Shown here piece by piece: positions 32,882 to 42,669 of a DNA stretch of 43,596 bases. The translations under genes and the position numbers were made by a program. The stretch spans positions 1 through 43,596 of the forward strand of contig CALYVN010000007.1 of assembly GCA_945494785.1 (NCBI GenBank). Direction: 5' to 3'. Positions within the stretch are counted from its first letter, which is position 1. Each line of letters starts with the position of its first letter. The notes under the pieces were generated by a model. It worked only from the letters and a program-made list of their open reading frames with translations, was not told the DNA's origin and ran no database searches. Origin of the DNA: an uncultured Alistipes sp. (lineage in GTDB: Bacteria; Bacteroidota; Bacteroidia; Bacteroidales; Rikenellaceae).

Positions 32882-34732
32882 CTATCGTTTTATAGCCGAT
32901 TCGATTTTCGACAGTATGTCGATGCCCTCGGTGTATATTTCGTTCATCTGCGACGATGCGGCAGGCGAGTATTGCGCCTCCTCGCATTCGGCGATTATTT
33001 TCGTTACCGACCGAGCCTCCTCGTGCGCTCCTCGTCGTTCGAGTTGCTCGCGGATGCTCTCCTTGGTCAAATCGGCGACAGGGATGTTGAAGCGGTCGCT
33101 CATATAGCCCCACAAGGCTCGGAGCATCTCCTCGTAGAAGGCTCTGCGGTCCTCCTCCTTCATATATTTTGCCGCCGTGCGGAATCGCTGTACGGCAACT
33201 TTGTTGGCTCGTCTGCCACGAATCAGTACCGTATTGCGACTGTCGCGCAGATGTTTGCGCACGCCGAAAAAGATTATCGCCGACAGCGCGAAGATGATTG
33301 CCGCAATGGCGAAATAGAGCGGCGAGAGAATCAGCGGAGTTACCCTCATGCGTAACTTCGGCTCGCCGAGTTTGATGAAGCGGATGTCCGTTCCGAGCAG
33401 CCGCACATCCTCCTTGTTCGGCGAGGTTGTCAGCACTGCCGCTCCGCTGTCGCCCTTGGCATCGGGAGCGATGACGAGCGGGAACGATTCGGAACGCAGG
33501 GTTTTGTATGTCGCCGTTTCGGGATTGAAATATGTGAACTCCACAGGCGCGATGGTGTATTCGCCTTCGGCGCGCGCGATGAACGGATATTCGAACTGTC
33601 GGTAACCGGTGTTGCCCGAACTGCCAGCACGCAACGATTCGCTGCTCTTGATGTCGTACAACTCGAACGATGCCGGCATATCTGGTTTGGGTGCCTGCAA
33701 GAAGTTGATGTTGCCCGTTCCCGAGATTTTCACCGTCAGCGTTCCCGCCGAATTGGCATTCAGAGTGGCAGATGATATTTTGGCATCCATGTCGAATCTG
33801 CCTACCGCGCCGTTGAACGATGCGGGAGCACCCGCAGGCAACTCCTTGACCTGTATGGCAGCCTCAGGCGCAACGAGTTTGCGACGCAGATTGTAAATCT
33901 CGTGTCCGCCTCCGAAGAATGGGTCGTAATTGGTGTTGCTCTGCACGACGACCTGTATGAGTACGGTCAATTCGGCAGGCTCGATTTTCAGCGTTCCGCT
34001 CTGTTGAGGATAGAGCAGATAGTCGGCTATCGTGTATGCTTCATAGACCTTGCCGCCGATAGTCTCGCGCACAGGTCCCTGCTCCGTCTCCAACTGCTGA
34101 CTCCAAAAACCGTTGAATGTCGGCATCTTCGCACCCTCCGAGCCGACGACGTTCACTCGGCTGTACAGTTTGAGTACGGCGCGTACAGGCTCGCCCTTAT
34201 AGACATTGCGCCGCGAGAGGGCGAGGCGCAACATCACGTCGTCCTTGCCTATCTGGTTGTTGGCTTGGGTCTCCAACGAAGCGTTGCCGCTCTGCCGCTG
34301 CTGTCCGCTGCGGCCTCCGCCATCGGCCGAAGCATTGTCGCGCACCTCGATTATCGACTCGTGCGTGGTGTAGGTTTCGCCCTTGACCTTGACCGTTGCT
34401 GCTCCGATGGGCAATTCGCCCGCTTCCTGCGCCATAAGTACGTAGGTGATGGTGTAGTTCACGCTTTTGGTCATCGAGCCGTTGATAATCTGTATGGAGT
34501 GGCCTTTCGATACGGCAGGCCCTGCCAATATGTCGAATCGGTCGAATGCGGGCGGTACGAACGAATTGTCGTCGGGCGATGCGTTCAGCGCAAACTCCAC
34601 GCGGAAAGCCTCGCCTGTCGAAACGAGCATCGGCGCATTGAGGTCGAACGTTACTTTGTCGTCGGCATGCGCGATTCCGTAACCTGCGCAGACCAACAAC
34701 GCAACCGACAATATCTTAAATAGTTTTCTCAT
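32882..34732 (-). CDS. batD: BatD-family protein
   Basis: This 616-residue protein has a signal peptide (MRKLFKILSVALLVCAGYGI, with a cut near AHA/DDK). It continues with a long periplasmic region of beta domains (about 25-450) beginning KVTFDLNAPMLVSTGEAFRV, including the family NYTITYVLMAQEAGELPIG and a middle YIPEDVY-like DLLYPQQSGTLKIEPAELTV region. One membrane segment (about 470-490, ILSPLYFAIAAIIFALSAII) and a helical cytoplasmic tail follow. This matches the BatD 'oxygen tolerance' family. The start at 34732 removes four residues of the open frame and places MRK directly before the hydrophobic core. Upstream on this strand is fumarase, not moxR/batA/batB, so the operon is incomplete locally. 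I see no clear promoter. Confidence 0.9.
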   Translation of the reverse strand: MRKLFKILSVALLVCAGYGIAHADDKVTFDLNAPMLVSTGEAFRVEFALNASPDDNSFVPPAFDRFDILAGPAVSKGHSIQIINGSMTKSVNYTITYVLMAQEAGELPIGAATVKVKGETYTTHESIIEVRDNASADGGGRSGQQRQSGNASLETQANNQIGKDDVMLRLALSRRNVYKGEPVRAVLKLYSRVNVVGSEGAKMPTFNGFWSQQLETEQGPVRETIGGKVYEAYTIADYLLYPQQSGTLKIEPAELTVLIQVVVQSNTNYDPFFGGGHEIYNLRRKLVAPEAAIQVKELPAGAPASFNGAVGRFDMDAKISSATLNANSAGTLTVKISGTGNINFLQAPKPDMPASFELYDIKSSESLRAGSSGNTGYRQFEYPFIARAEGEYTIAPVEFTYFNPETATYKTLRSESFPLVIAPDAKGDSGAAVLTTSPNKEDVRLLGTDIRFIKLGEPKLRMRVTPLILSPLYFAIAAIIFALSAIIFFGVRKHLRDSRNTVLIRGRRANKVAVQRFRTAAKYMKEEDRRAFYEEMLRALWGYMSDRFNIPVADLTKESIREQLERRGAHEEARSVTKIIAECEEAQYSPAASSQMNEIYTEGIDILSKIESAIKR

Positions 34733-34814
34733 CACGAAAAACAACGAAAGGGTCTCTTTTTTATTGCGGCAATCCCCCTAAAAGAGTTGCCTTACCGCTT
34801 TGGTTTACAACAAC

Positions 34815-34849
34815 CGCTACCCTCTGTGTCGCGGAACAAGAGGGTAGCG
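34815..34849. other. 11-bp perfect inverted repeat between fumarase and batD
   Basis: CGCTACCCTCT (34815-34825) pairs with AGAGGGTAGCG (34839-34849) over a 13-nt loop, 20 bases past the fumarase stop. There is no T-run on either side, so it may be a 3'-protecting hairpin, a factor-dependent terminator or a palindromic binding site for batD control. Confidence 0.6.
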
Positions 34850-34869
34850 TTGCGAAAGGAATCGTCCGA

Positions 34870-36483
34870 TTAGTGTGCAAAAGGCGCAAAGAAGTCGTTG
34901 CCCTTGTCATCGACGATGATGAACGCAGGGAAGTTCTCTATGCGAATCTTGCGGACAGCCTCCATGCCGAGTTCCGGAAAATCGACCACCTCGACGCTCT
35001 TTATGGAGTTCTTTGCAAGCACTGCGGCAGGTCCGCCTATCGAGCCGAGATAGAAACCTCCGTTGGCCTTGCATGCGTCGGTTACCGCCTTCGAACGGTT
35101 GCCCTTGGCAACCATAATCAACGAGCCGCCGTTCTTTTGGAACAAATCCACGTAAGGGTCCATGCGGCCTGCCGTGGTAGGACCGAACGAACCCGAAGCC
35201 ATACCCGCAGGAGTCTTTGCAGGACCTGCATAGTAAATCGGGTGCTTCTTGAAGTACTCCGGCATCGGTTTGCCCTCGTCGAGCATCTGCTTGATGCGGG
35301 CGTGTGCTATGTCGCGTGCCACGATAAGCGTACCTTTCAGATTGAGGCGCGTCTTGATAGGGTATTTGGTCAGAATGGCGCGTACCTTGTCGATGCCCTC
35401 GTCGAGGTCGATATCCACTGCGGGTGACATTGTGGGAGCCTCCTTAGGCAGGAAGCGTGCAGGGTTTTTCTCCAACTGCTCGATGAAGATACCCTCCGGA
35501 GTGATTTTCGCCTTGATGTTGCGGTCGGCAGAGCAACTTACGCCGATTGCAACGGGACACGATGCGGCATGACGCGGAGCGCGGATTACGCGAACGTCGT
35601 GTACGAGATATTTGCCGCCGAACTGTGCGCCGATACCCATATCTTGGCAGATTTTGAGAATCTTCTCCTCCCACTCCAAATCGCGGAAGCAGCGACCACC
35701 CTCGTTGCCCGAAGTCGGCAGTTCGTCGAGATAACCAGCCGAAGCCTTCTTTACGGTGGCCAGACACATCTCTGCCGAAGTACCGCCTATGCAGACCGCC
35801 AAGTGATAAGGCGGACATGCCGAAGTACCGAGGTCTTTGATATGCTCCTTGAAGAATTTTGTGAGCGCCTCCTCGTTGAGCAGAGCCTTGGTCTGCTGAT
35901 AGAGGAATGTCTTGTTGGCCGAACCTCCGCCCTTGGTAATGAAGAGAAATTCGTATTCCATACCCGGTTTGCCGCCGTAAATATCGATTTGTGCAGGCAG
36001 ATTCGTACCCGAATTATGCTCGTCGGTCATCGATATAGGCACCACCTGCGAATAACGCAGATTGCGCTCCTTGTAGGTCTCGTACACACCGCGCGTGATG
36101 TGCTTTGCATCGTCGGCACCCGTATATACATCCTCGCCCTTGTGTGCCACGCAGATAGCCGTACCGGTATCCTGACAGGTCGGCAATTCGCCTTCGGCTG
36201 CCACGCACGAGTTGAGCAACATGGTGTAAGCCACAAATTTGTCGTTGTCCGTAGCCTCGTTGTCTTCGAGAATGTTGCGCAACTTCTGCAAATGCGCCGC
36301 ACGCAGATAGAACGACACGTCTTCGTAAGCGGCCTTGGAGAGTACCTCCAAACCCTTCGGGTCGATTTTCAAAATTTTGCGACCGTCGCACTCGACGACC
36401 TTCACGTAATCTTTCGTCAGCAGACGGTATTCGGTGTTGTCGCGCTCGATAGGCAGCGGCTCCTGATAGATAAATTCGCTCAT
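34870..36483 (-). CDS. Class I fumarate hydratase (Fe-S)
   Basis: This 537-residue oxygen-sensitive [4Fe-4S] enzyme interconverts fumarate and malate, here probably in the anaerobic branch from oxaloacetate to succinate. It has the fused alpha and beta domains of the FumA/FumB type. Cluster cysteines C103 (PTCQDTGTA), C223 (ACPPYHLAV) and C317 (GVSCSAD) fall almost exactly at the E. coli FumA positions 105, 224 and 318. The beta domain has [14 protein letters not shown] 36483 ([11 protein letters not shown]) is chosen; the open frame upstream to 36540 encodes a low-complexity Q/N/T stretch and overlaps the leader. It has a -7 box at 36558-36565. Confidence 0.95.
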   Translation of the reverse strand: MSEFIYQEPLPIERDNTEYRLLTKDYVKVVECDGRKILKIDPKGLEVLSKAAYEDVSFYLRAAHLQKLRNILEDNEATDNDKFVAYTMLLNSCVAAEGELPTCQDTGTAICVAHKGEDVYTGADDAKHITRGVYETYKERNLRYSQVVPISMTDEHNSGTNLPAQIDIYGGKPGMEYEFLFITKGGGSANKTFLYQQTKALLNEEALTKFFKEHIKDLGTSACPPYHLAVCIGGTSAEMCLATVKKASAGYLDELPTSGNEGGRCFRDLEWEEKILKICQDMGIGAQFGGKYLVHDVRVIRAPRHAASCPVAIGVSCSADRNIKAKITPEGIFIEQLEKNPARFLPKEAPTMSPAVDIDLDEGIDKVRAILTKYPIKTRLNLKGTLIVARDIAHARIKQMLDEGKPMPEYFKKHPIYYAGPAKTPAGMASGSFGPTTAGRMDPYVDLFQKNGGSLIMVAKGNRSKAVTDACKANGGFYLGSIGGPAAVLAKNSIKSVEVVDFPELGMEAVRKIRIENFPAFIIVDDKGNDFFAPFAH

Positions 36484-36557
36484 GGTTGTTGTGTTGTTTT
36501 TATTGTTTTGTTGTTGTCCCGAACTCGTTGTGCCTCCCATGCGGAGGGAGACGATTG

Positions 36558-36565
36558 CAAAAATA
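36558..36565 (-). promoter_or_regulatory. -7 box (TATTTTTG) for fumarase
   Basis: Minus-strand TATTTTTG is an exact TAnnTTTG match about 75 nt upstream of ATG 36483. The expected -33 position holds only a weak TTATG within the clpB terminator flank. The leader contains a small CCTCC-GCATG-GGAGG hairpin. Confidence 0.5.
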
Positions 36566-36587
36566 CTAATTTTTGGCGAAAAAACAT

Positions 36588-36624
36588 AAAAAAGGTTGCG
36601 AAACCTTATTGGTACGCAACCTTT
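36588..36624 (-). terminator. Intrinsic terminator after clpB
   Basis: Minus strand: AAAGGTTGCG (36624-36615) pairs with CGCAACCTTT (36600-36591), with the T-run continuing to 36588. It begins 22 bases after the clpB stop. Confidence 0.85.
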
Positions 36625-36645
36625 CGCTCTGCATTACCTCTGTTG

Positions 36646-39249
36646 TCAGTTGGCAAACGTCAGTGTGCCGTTCTGTTCGTCGATTGAAATCGGCTTTTCG
36701 CGATTGACATCGCCCGCGAGTATGCGCTTCGAGAGTTCGTTCACAACCTCGCGCTGAATAACCCGCTTGACAGGCCGCGCACCGAACATTGCATCGTAAC
36801 CCGCCGTGGCAATCCATCTCTTGGCGCGTTCGGTATAGTCGAGCGTGATGCCGTTGTGCGACAGCATTCGGCGGATTGCCCCCATCTGTATATCGACAAT
36901 CTTTTCGATGTCGTGTTGCGTCAGCGGCTCGAACATCACTATCTCGTCGATACGGTTGAGGAACTCGGGTTTGAGTTGCTGTTTGAGCAGTTCCGTTATC
37001 TCGCGGCGCGTCTGCTCCAACACCTCGTCGGCTATCGTGCCGTCGGCTCGGGTGCCTTTGGCGAAGTTGTCCTGAATAAGCGACGACCCCATATTGGAGG
37101 TCATGATGATAATCGTGTTGCGGAAATCGACCGTGCGACCCTTGTTGTCGGTCAGCCGTCCGTCGTCCAAGACCTGCAAAAGGATGTTGAATACGTCGGG
37201 GTGAGCCTTTTCGATTTCGTCGAGCAGCACGACCGAATAGGGCTTGCGCCGTACCGCTTCGGTGAGTTGTCCGCCCTCGTCGTAACCCACATATCCCGGA
37301 GGCGCACCGACCAATCGCGATACGCTGTGGCGTTCCTGATACTCGCTCATGTCGATACGGGTCATCATATTCTCGTCGTTGAACAGAAACTCTGCCAAAG
37401 CCTTTGCAAGTTCGGTCTTGCCGACACCCGTGGTGCCGAGGAAGATGAACGAGCCGATAGGCTTGCGCGGGTCGTTCAGACCGGCACGCGAGCGACGCAC
37501 GGCATCGGAGATGACATCGATGGCGTGTTGCTGGCCGACAACCCGCTTGTGCAACTCAATCTCCATGTTGAGCAACTTTTCGCGTTCCGATGCGAGCATC
37601 CGTGTAACGGGTATGCCCGTCCAGCGCGATACGATTTCGGCGATATCCTGTGCATCGACCTCCTCTTTAATCATCGCTCCGTTGGCGGTGGAGATTTTCA
37701 ACTCCTGTTGCAGACCGTCGATTTGTTTCTGCGCCTCGACGATTTTGCCGTAGCGGATTTCTGCTACACGGCCGTAGTCGCCTTGCCGTTCGGCCTGCTG
37801 CGCCTCGATTTTCAACTTCTCGATGGCATCCTTGTTGGCCTGTATGCGTTTGAGTATATCGCGCTGTCCCTGCCATTTGGCACGCATTGCGGAATCCTTC
37901 GATTTCAAATCGTCAATCTCTTTCGATAGGGTATCGATGCGCTCTTTGTCGTTTTCGCGCCGGATTGCCTCGCGTTCGATTTCGAGTTGCCGTACCTTGC
38001 GGTCGAGGGCATCAATCTCCTCGGGTACGGAGTTCATCTCCAAACGCAGTCGGGATGCGGCCTCGTCGATGAGGTCTATGGCCTTGTCGGGCAGAAACCG
38101 CGAGGTGATGTAGCGGTGCGAGAGTTCGACGGCCGCGATAATCGCCTCGTCCTTGATTCGTACCTGATGATGATTTTCGTAACGCTCCTTCAATCCTCGC
38201 AGAATCGATACGGCATCGTCGGTCGTAGGCTCATCGACCATAACCTTTTGGAATCGGCGTTCCAAAGCCTTGTCCTGCTCGAAGTATTTTTGAAATTCGT
38301 CCAACGTGGTCGCTCCGATTGTGCGCAGTTCGCCACGCGCCAGCGCAGGTTTGAGAATGTTTGCCGCATCCATCGCGCCGTTGGATTTGCCGGCACCGAC
38401 GAGGGTGTGAATCTCGTCGATGAAGAGCAATATCTCTCCGTCGCTCGCAATAACTTCCTGCACGACCCCTTTCAGACGCTCCTCGAATTCGCCCTGATAT
38501 TTCGCACCCGCAATCAGTGCGCCCATGTCGAGCGAATAGATGACCTTCGATTTCAGATTTTCAGGCACGTCGCCATCGACTATTCGGTGGGCTATACCCT
38601 CGGCAATGGCTGTTTTGCCGACGCCCGCTTCACCGACCAAAATAGGGTTGTTCTTGGTACGGCGCGAGAGAATCTGCAACACCCGCCTAATCTCCTCGTC
38701 GCGGCCGATTACGGGGTCTAATTTGCCCGCACGTGCCTGCTCGTTGAGGTTGATGGCATATTTGCCCAATGCGTTGAACTCCTGCGTCGAGGTTTGCGAA
38801 TCGACGGTCGCTCCCTTGCGGAATTGGCGAATGGCATCGGTCAGTTCCTTGACGCTTGCTCCGTTGCGCTTCAAAATGTCGGCTGTCTCTCCGCGTTCTG
38901 CCACAAGTGCCAAAAGCAGATGCTCAACCGAGGCGTATTTGTCGTTGAAATCCTTGGTAAAGTCGATGGCTCGTTGTACGATGCGCGAACAATCGTTTGA
39001 GAAATAGAGTTCGCCATTGCCTCCCGAGACCTTCGGCAACCTCTCGATGGCCGTGCCGACCTCCTGCCGGAGCGAACGAACGTTTACACCGACACGTCCC
39101 AACAAAAACGAGCCGAGCGAATCGTCTTCGGCCGTCAATGCGCTCAAAAGATGCAGCGGCTCGACGCCCTGTTGCCCGTTGTTGCGGGCAACGGCAAACG
39201 CGCTTTGCAGTGCTTCCTGCGCTTTGATTGTAAGTGAGTTGATGTTCAT
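36646..39249 (-). CDS. clpB: ClpB disaggregase (Hsp100)
   Basis: This 867-residue hexameric AAA+ chaperone rescues aggregated proteins with DnaK. The N domain (about 1-145, two Clp repeats), AAA-1 with Walker [10 protein letters not shown] (206-214), the long coiled-coil middle domain (about 405-530, [22 protein letters not shown]) that distinguishes ClpB from ClpA/ClpC, and AAA-2 with [13 protein letters not shown] (about 603-615) are all present. ATG 39249 ([14 protein letters not shown]) gives the standard start; the upstream open frame to 39375 is unconserved. It is divergent from dnaX. The intergenic region has a 12-bp direct repeat (39330-39377) and a hairpin in the leader (39287-39306). 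I see no CIRCE element. Confidence 0.97.
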   Translation of the reverse strand: MNINSLTIKAQEALQSAFAVARNNGQQGVEPLHLLSALTAEDDSLGSFLLGRVGVNVRSLRQEVGTAIERLPKVSGGNGELYFSNDCSRIVQRAIDFTKDFNDKYASVEHLLLALVAERGETADILKRNGASVKELTDAIRQFRKGATVDSQTSTQEFNALGKYAINLNEQARAGKLDPVIGRDEEIRRVLQILSRRTKNNPILVGEAGVGKTAIAEGIAHRIVDGDVPENLKSKVIYSLDMGALIAGAKYQGEFEERLKGVVQEVIASDGEILLFIDEIHTLVGAGKSNGAMDAANILKPALARGELRTIGATTLDEFQKYFEQDKALERRFQKVMVDEPTTDDAVSILRGLKERYENHHQVRIKDEAIIAAVELSHRYITSRFLPDKAIDLIDEAASRLRLEMNSVPEEIDALDRKVRQLEIEREAIRRENDKERIDTLSKEIDDLKSKDSAMRAKWQGQRDILKRIQANKDAIEKLKIEAQQAERQGDYGRVAEIRYGKIVEAQKQIDGLQQELKISTANGAMIKEEVDAQDIAEIVSRWTGIPVTRMLASEREKLLNMEIELHKRVVGQQHAIDVISDAVRRSRAGLNDPRKPIGSFIFLGTTGVGKTELAKALAEFLFNDENMMTRIDMSEYQERHSVSRLVGAPPGYVGYDEGGQLTEAVRRKPYSVVLLDEIEKAHPDVFNILLQVLDDGRLTDNKGRTVDFRNTIIIMTSNMGSSLIQDNFAKGTRADGTIADEVLEQTRREITELLKQQLKPEFLNRIDEIVMFEPLTQHDIEKIVDIQMGAIRRMLSHNGITLDYTERAKRWIATAGYDAMFGARPVKRVIQREVVNELSKRILAGDVNREKPISIDEQNGTLTFAN

Positions 39250-39329
39250 GGTTTTTATGTTTTTGTCTGTTTTTGTTTCGTGTTCTGTCCGCCGTTTCCG
39301 ACGGACGTTCGATGATATGACGAGCAAAT

Positions 39330-39377
39330 TTTTTGCCAATTCCGCACCGCTTGACGCTTTGTCGCTTTTTGCCAATT
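39330..39377. repeat. 12-bp direct repeat upstream of clpB
   Basis: TTTTTGCCAATT occurs at 39330-39341 and again at 39366-39377, a 36-bp spacing close to three and a half helical turns. On the clpB strand it reads AATTGGCAAAAA twice. It lies 80-128 nt upstream of the clpB start, where promoter or operator elements are expected. A related TTTTGCCAAAAA stands at 39482-39493 before dnaX. Confidence 0.55.
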
Positions 39378-39474
39378 ATTGACACCGTTTGGCACAAGTC
39401 GTACCATTTTGTCCGTTTTTGTCGCGACACGATGACACGTTGTGCCGAATTGACGCAAAAACGGTCGGCTGTTG

Positions 39475-39505
39475 TTGCGCATTTTGCCAAAAAAGAGTAC
39501 CTTTG
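39475..39505 (+). promoter_or_regulatory. Promoter for dnaX
   Basis: TTG (39475-39477), 20 nt, TACCTTTG (39498-39505). The -7 box is exact; the -33 is the shorter TTG form. The box ends 8 nt before ATG 39514 and 2 nt before ATG 39508, predicting a near-leaderless transcript and favouring 39514 as the start. Confidence 0.6.
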
Positions 39506-39513
39506 CGATGAAT

Positions 39514-41298
39514 ATGGACAATTTTGTAGTATCGGCTCGCAAGTATCGTCCCGCGACATTCGCAAGTGTCGTGGGGCAGCAGCACATAACCTCTACGCTT
39601 AAAAATGCGATAGAGCGGAACCAGTTGGCTCATGCCTACCTGTTTTGCGGTCCGCGAGGTGTCGGCAAGACTACCTGTGCGCGTATATTCGCCAAGGCGA
39701 TAAACTGCCAAAATCCCAATGGCGCCGAAGCGTGCAACGAATGCGATTCGTGTCGTTCGTTCAACGAAGGGCGGTCGCTCAACATCCACGAATTGGATGC
39801 CGCTTCGAACAATTCGGTCGAGGATATCCGCAACCTTATCGAGCAGGTGCGCGTCATTCCGCAGGTCGGCAGATACTCGGTCTTTATCATCGACGAGGTA
39901 CACATGTTGTCGCAGGCGGCATTCAACGCCTTTCTGAAAACGCTCGAAGAGCCACCGCAGCATGCGGTATTTATCTTGGCCACCACCGAAAAGCACAAAA
40001 TTATACCTACAATCCTTTCGCGCTGTCAGATTTACGATTTCAACCGTATCCGCGTGGAGGATGCCGTGGCGTATCTCAAACATATCGCCGACAACGAGGG
40101 TGTTACGGTCGATGAAGAGTCGCTCAACCTGATAGCCCAAAAGGCCGACGGAGGTATGCGCGATGCGTTGTCAATGTTCGACAAGGCCGTTTCGTTCTGC
40201 GGTACGAGGCTCGATTACCGTTCGGTGGCGCAGACGCTCAACGTCCTCGATTACGACACCTATTTCCGTTTTGCCGAACTGCTCCTGCAAGGCGATTATG
40301 TCAATACGCTGCTCGAATTCGACACCGTGTTGTCGAAGGGATTTTCGGGGCAGACGTTTATGGCGGGGTTGAATCAGCATTGCAGGGATTTGCTTGTGGC
40401 AAAGGGTCCTGCCATATCGCTTATCGAATATACGGGTACGCTGACCGAGCGATACCGCGCCCAAGCGGAGCATTGCGATAACGACTTTCTGTTCGGGGCA
40501 ATATCGTTGCTTGCGGAGGCCGACGGCAAAATACGCACGGCGTCCAATCAACGTCTGTTGGTCGAACTGACACTGATGAAAATAGCGGCACTCGGTCAAA
40601 AAAAAAATAGCTTGCCGAGCCAACCCGAATATCCTCTGCCGGAACTGACGGGTGCAAAACAGACGGCGCAACAACCCGCGCAACAACCCGTCGGGCAACC
40701 TGCTGCACAGACAGCACCGCAATCGGCAGCGCCCGCTTCGCCCGTTGCACAATCACCTGTCCAACAGCCCGTACAGACAGTACAGCAACCCGTACAGCAA
40801 CCTGCCGAGCAACCCAATTCGCAACCTACCAAGCCGACGACTCCGAAGGCGCATGTTTCGTTGATGGGTGGGTCGCTCTCCTCGCTAATAAGCAAGGCGG
40901 GCAATACGAGCGATGCCGAATCGGCGGGCGCGACGAAGGTCGATGAGCAGAGTGAAGCCAAACTCGGAGCGGCAAAGGATGAGATTGTGAAGCGTATGGG
41001 CGAGTTGCGTCCGCGATTCCGAACAGCGTTTGAAACGGTCGTGTTTGCTGGCAACAGCCTCAAACTTACGGTGCCGTCGCAGACCCTGAAAGAGGAGTTG
41101 CTTCTGGCTCGGACCGAGATTCTCGATGCCGTTGCCGATACTGCCCGCATCGACGGCGCACTGAATTTGGAGATAGAGGTGCGCGAAACGGCGGTCAAGA
41201 TGCGCCCGATAAGGCTCGAAGACCGACTGCAACATATCGTCGCGCGCACACCCAAATTCGAGGAGTTGAAAAAGGCGTTGGACCTCGATGTGGAGTAG
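39514..41298 (+). CDS. dnaX: DNA polymerase III subunits gamma and tau
   Basis: The clamp-loader ATPase of 594 residues (tau form). Domain I has Walker A CGPRGVGKTTCARIF (about 44-58), a four-cysteine zinc module (C65-C80 region: NCQNPNGAEACNECDSC), Walker B FIIDEVHMLS and sensor 1. Domain III ends near residue 358 (VELTLMKIAAL). Directly after it, GGTC is followed by ten A and TAG (40598-40610): in frame this reads Q362-K-K-N-S and continues to full length, while a -1 slip gives K-K-K-stop, a 365-residue gamma-like product. The tau-specific part is a Q/P-rich linker (about 382-445) and a C-terminal helical domain. ATG 39508 would add two residues. Confidence 0.96.
   Translation: MDNFVVSARKYRPATFASVVGQQHITSTLKNAIERNQLAHAYLFCGPRGVGKTTCARIFAKAINCQNPNGAEACNECDSCRSFNEGRSLNIHELDAASNNSVEDIRNLIEQVRVIPQVGRYSVFIIDEVHMLSQAAFNAFLKTLEEPPQHAVFILATTEKHKIIPTILSRCQIYDFNRIRVEDAVAYLKHIADNEGVTVDEESLNLIAQKADGGMRDALSMFDKAVSFCGTRLDYRSVAQTLNVLDYDTYFRFAELLLQGDYVNTLLEFDTVLSKGFSGQTFMAGLNQHCRDLLVAKGPAISLIEYTGTLTERYRAQAEHCDNDFLFGAISLLAEADGKIRTASNQRLLVELTLMKIAALGQKKNSLPSQPEYPLPELTGAKQTAQQPAQQPVGQPAAQTAPQSAAPASPVAQSPVQQPVQTVQQPVQQPAEQPNSQPTKPTTPKAHVSLMGGSLSSLISKAGNTSDAESAGATKVDEQSEAKLGAAKDEIVKRMGELRPRFRTAFETVVFAGNSLKLTVPSQTLKEELLLARTEILDAVADTARIDGALNLEIEVRETAVKMRPIRLEDRLQHIVARTPKFEELKKALDLDVE
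40598..40610 (+). promoter_or_regulatory. Probable dnaX slippage site (A10 followed by TAG)
   Basis: Ten consecutive A (40598-40607) within codons CAA AAA AAA AAT are followed by AG. Reading with one extra A, or a ribosomal -1 shift, puts TAG (40608-40610) in frame at once. Losing one A leads to a stop about 13 codons later. The site is exactly at the junction between the ATPase core and the tau linker. dnaX of Thermus (A-run, transcript slippage) and E. coli (A AAA AAG, ribosomal -1 shift) produce gamma this way. Confidence 0.7.
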
Positions 41299-41358
41299 CG
41301 GAACGACGAAAAAGGAGACAAAACAAGCAAAAAAGAGATAAAGAGATAAAACGATACG

Positions 41359-42657
41359 ATGGAAAGAAAAAATTTCATTAAGGAGTTGGAGTGGCGCGGC
41401 ATGATTCATACGATTATGCCGGGTGCGGAGGAGCAGTTGGAGAAGGAGATGACGACGGCATATTTGGGTATCGACCCGACGGCCGATTCGCTGCATATAG
41501 GCCACCTTGTGGGTGTGATGATTCTCAAACATCTGCAAATGTGCGGGCATCGTCCGATAGCCCTTATCGGCGGAGCAACCGGTATGATTGGCGACCCGAG
41601 CGGCAAATCGCAGGAGCGCAATCTGCTCAACGAGCAGACGTTGCGCCATAATCAGGAGGCCATCAAACGGCAACTCTCGAAACTTATCGACTTCGATTCC
41701 GATGCCGAGAATGCGGCGGTACTCGTAAACAATTACGATTGGATGAAGGAGTTTAAGTTCCTCGACTTCGCACGCGACATCGGCAAACTGATAACCGTCA
41801 ATTACATGATGGCGAAGGATTCGGTCAAAAAGCGTTTCAACGGCGAGGGCGACGGTATGTCGTTCACTGAGTTTACGTACCAACTGTTGCAGGGCTACGA
41901 TTTTCTGCATCTCTACCAAACGATGAACTGTAAAGTGCAGTTGGGCGGTGCCGACCAATGGGGCAATATCACAACGGGAACCGAACTTATCCGGCGCAAG
42001 TTGGGTGCCGATGCCGAAGCGTTCGCAATCACCTGCCCGCTTATCACCAAGGCCGACGGTACGAAATTCGGCAAGACCGAGAGCGGCAACGTGTGGCTCG
42101 ATGCACGCTACACGTCGCCATACAAATTCTACCAATTTTGGCTCAACGTGAGCGACGAGGATGCCAAACGCTACATAAAGATATTTACGCTGCTCGACCG
42201 CGAGACAATAGAATCGCTTATCGCCGAACACGATGCGGCACCGCACCTGCGCATACTGCAAAAACGGTTGGCGAAGGAGATAACCACGATGATTCACTCT
42301 GCCGAGGAGTACGAAAAGGCGGTCGAGGCTTCGAACATTCTCTTCGGTCAGGCTACGTCGGAGGCGTTACGCCATTTGGACGAACAGACGCTGTTGCAGG
42401 TGTTCGACGGAGTGCCGCAGTTCAATATCCCGTCGTCGGATTTGGGCGTTTCGTTCATCGACTTGTGCGCCGAAAAGACGCAGATTTTCCCGTCGAAGGG
42501 CGAATGCCGCAAGATGGTGCAGGGTGGCGGAGTGTCGCTCAACAAGGAGAAGGTCGCCGATGCACAACGCGCCGTTACGGCAGACGATTTGATTGCCGGC
42601 AAATATCTGCTCGTGCAGAAGGGCAAGAAAAACTACTATCTCGTGATAGTCGGCTAA
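41359..42657 (+). CDS. tyrS: Tyrosyl-tRNA synthetase
   Basis: This 432-residue class I synthetase charges tRNA-Tyr. The tyrosine pocket start [16 protein letters not shown] (35-50) includes HIGH at 46-49. The QGYDFLHL and GGADQWGNI stretches bind tyrosine and AMP. The KMSKS loop reads KFGKT (236-240), the KFGKS-like variant of the TyrRS type with a C-terminal S4 domain (about 350-432), which is present here. It follows dnaX after a 60-base A-rich spacer without a clear promoter, so it may be co-transcribed. folB follows after 12 bases. Confidence 0.97.
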   Translation: MERKNFIKELEWRGMIHTIMPGAEEQLEKEMTTAYLGIDPTADSLHIGHLVGVMILKHLQMCGHRPIALIGGATGMIGDPSGKSQERNLLNEQTLRHNQEAIKRQLSKLIDFDSDAENAAVLVNNYDWMKEFKFLDFARDIGKLITVNYMMAKDSVKKRFNGEGDGMSFTEFTYQLLQGYDFLHLYQTMNCKVQLGGADQWGNITTGTELIRRKLGADAEAFAITCPLITKADGTKFGKTESGNVWLDARYTSPYKFYQFWLNVSDEDAKRYIKIFTLLDRETIESLIAEHDAAPHLRILQKRLAKEITTMIHSAEEYEKAVEASNILFGQATSEALRHLDEQTLLQVFDGVPQFNIPSSDLGVSFIDLCAEKTQIFPSKGECRKMVQGGGVSLNKEKVADAQRAVTADDLIAGKYLLVQKGKKNYYLVIVG

Positions 42658-42669
42658 TCGGACGTTGCA

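Noticed and set aside
39250..39513. A CIRCE element (TTAGCACTC-N9-GAGTGCTAA) for clpB
   Set aside because: I scanned the divergent region on both strands and found no match, even a loose one.
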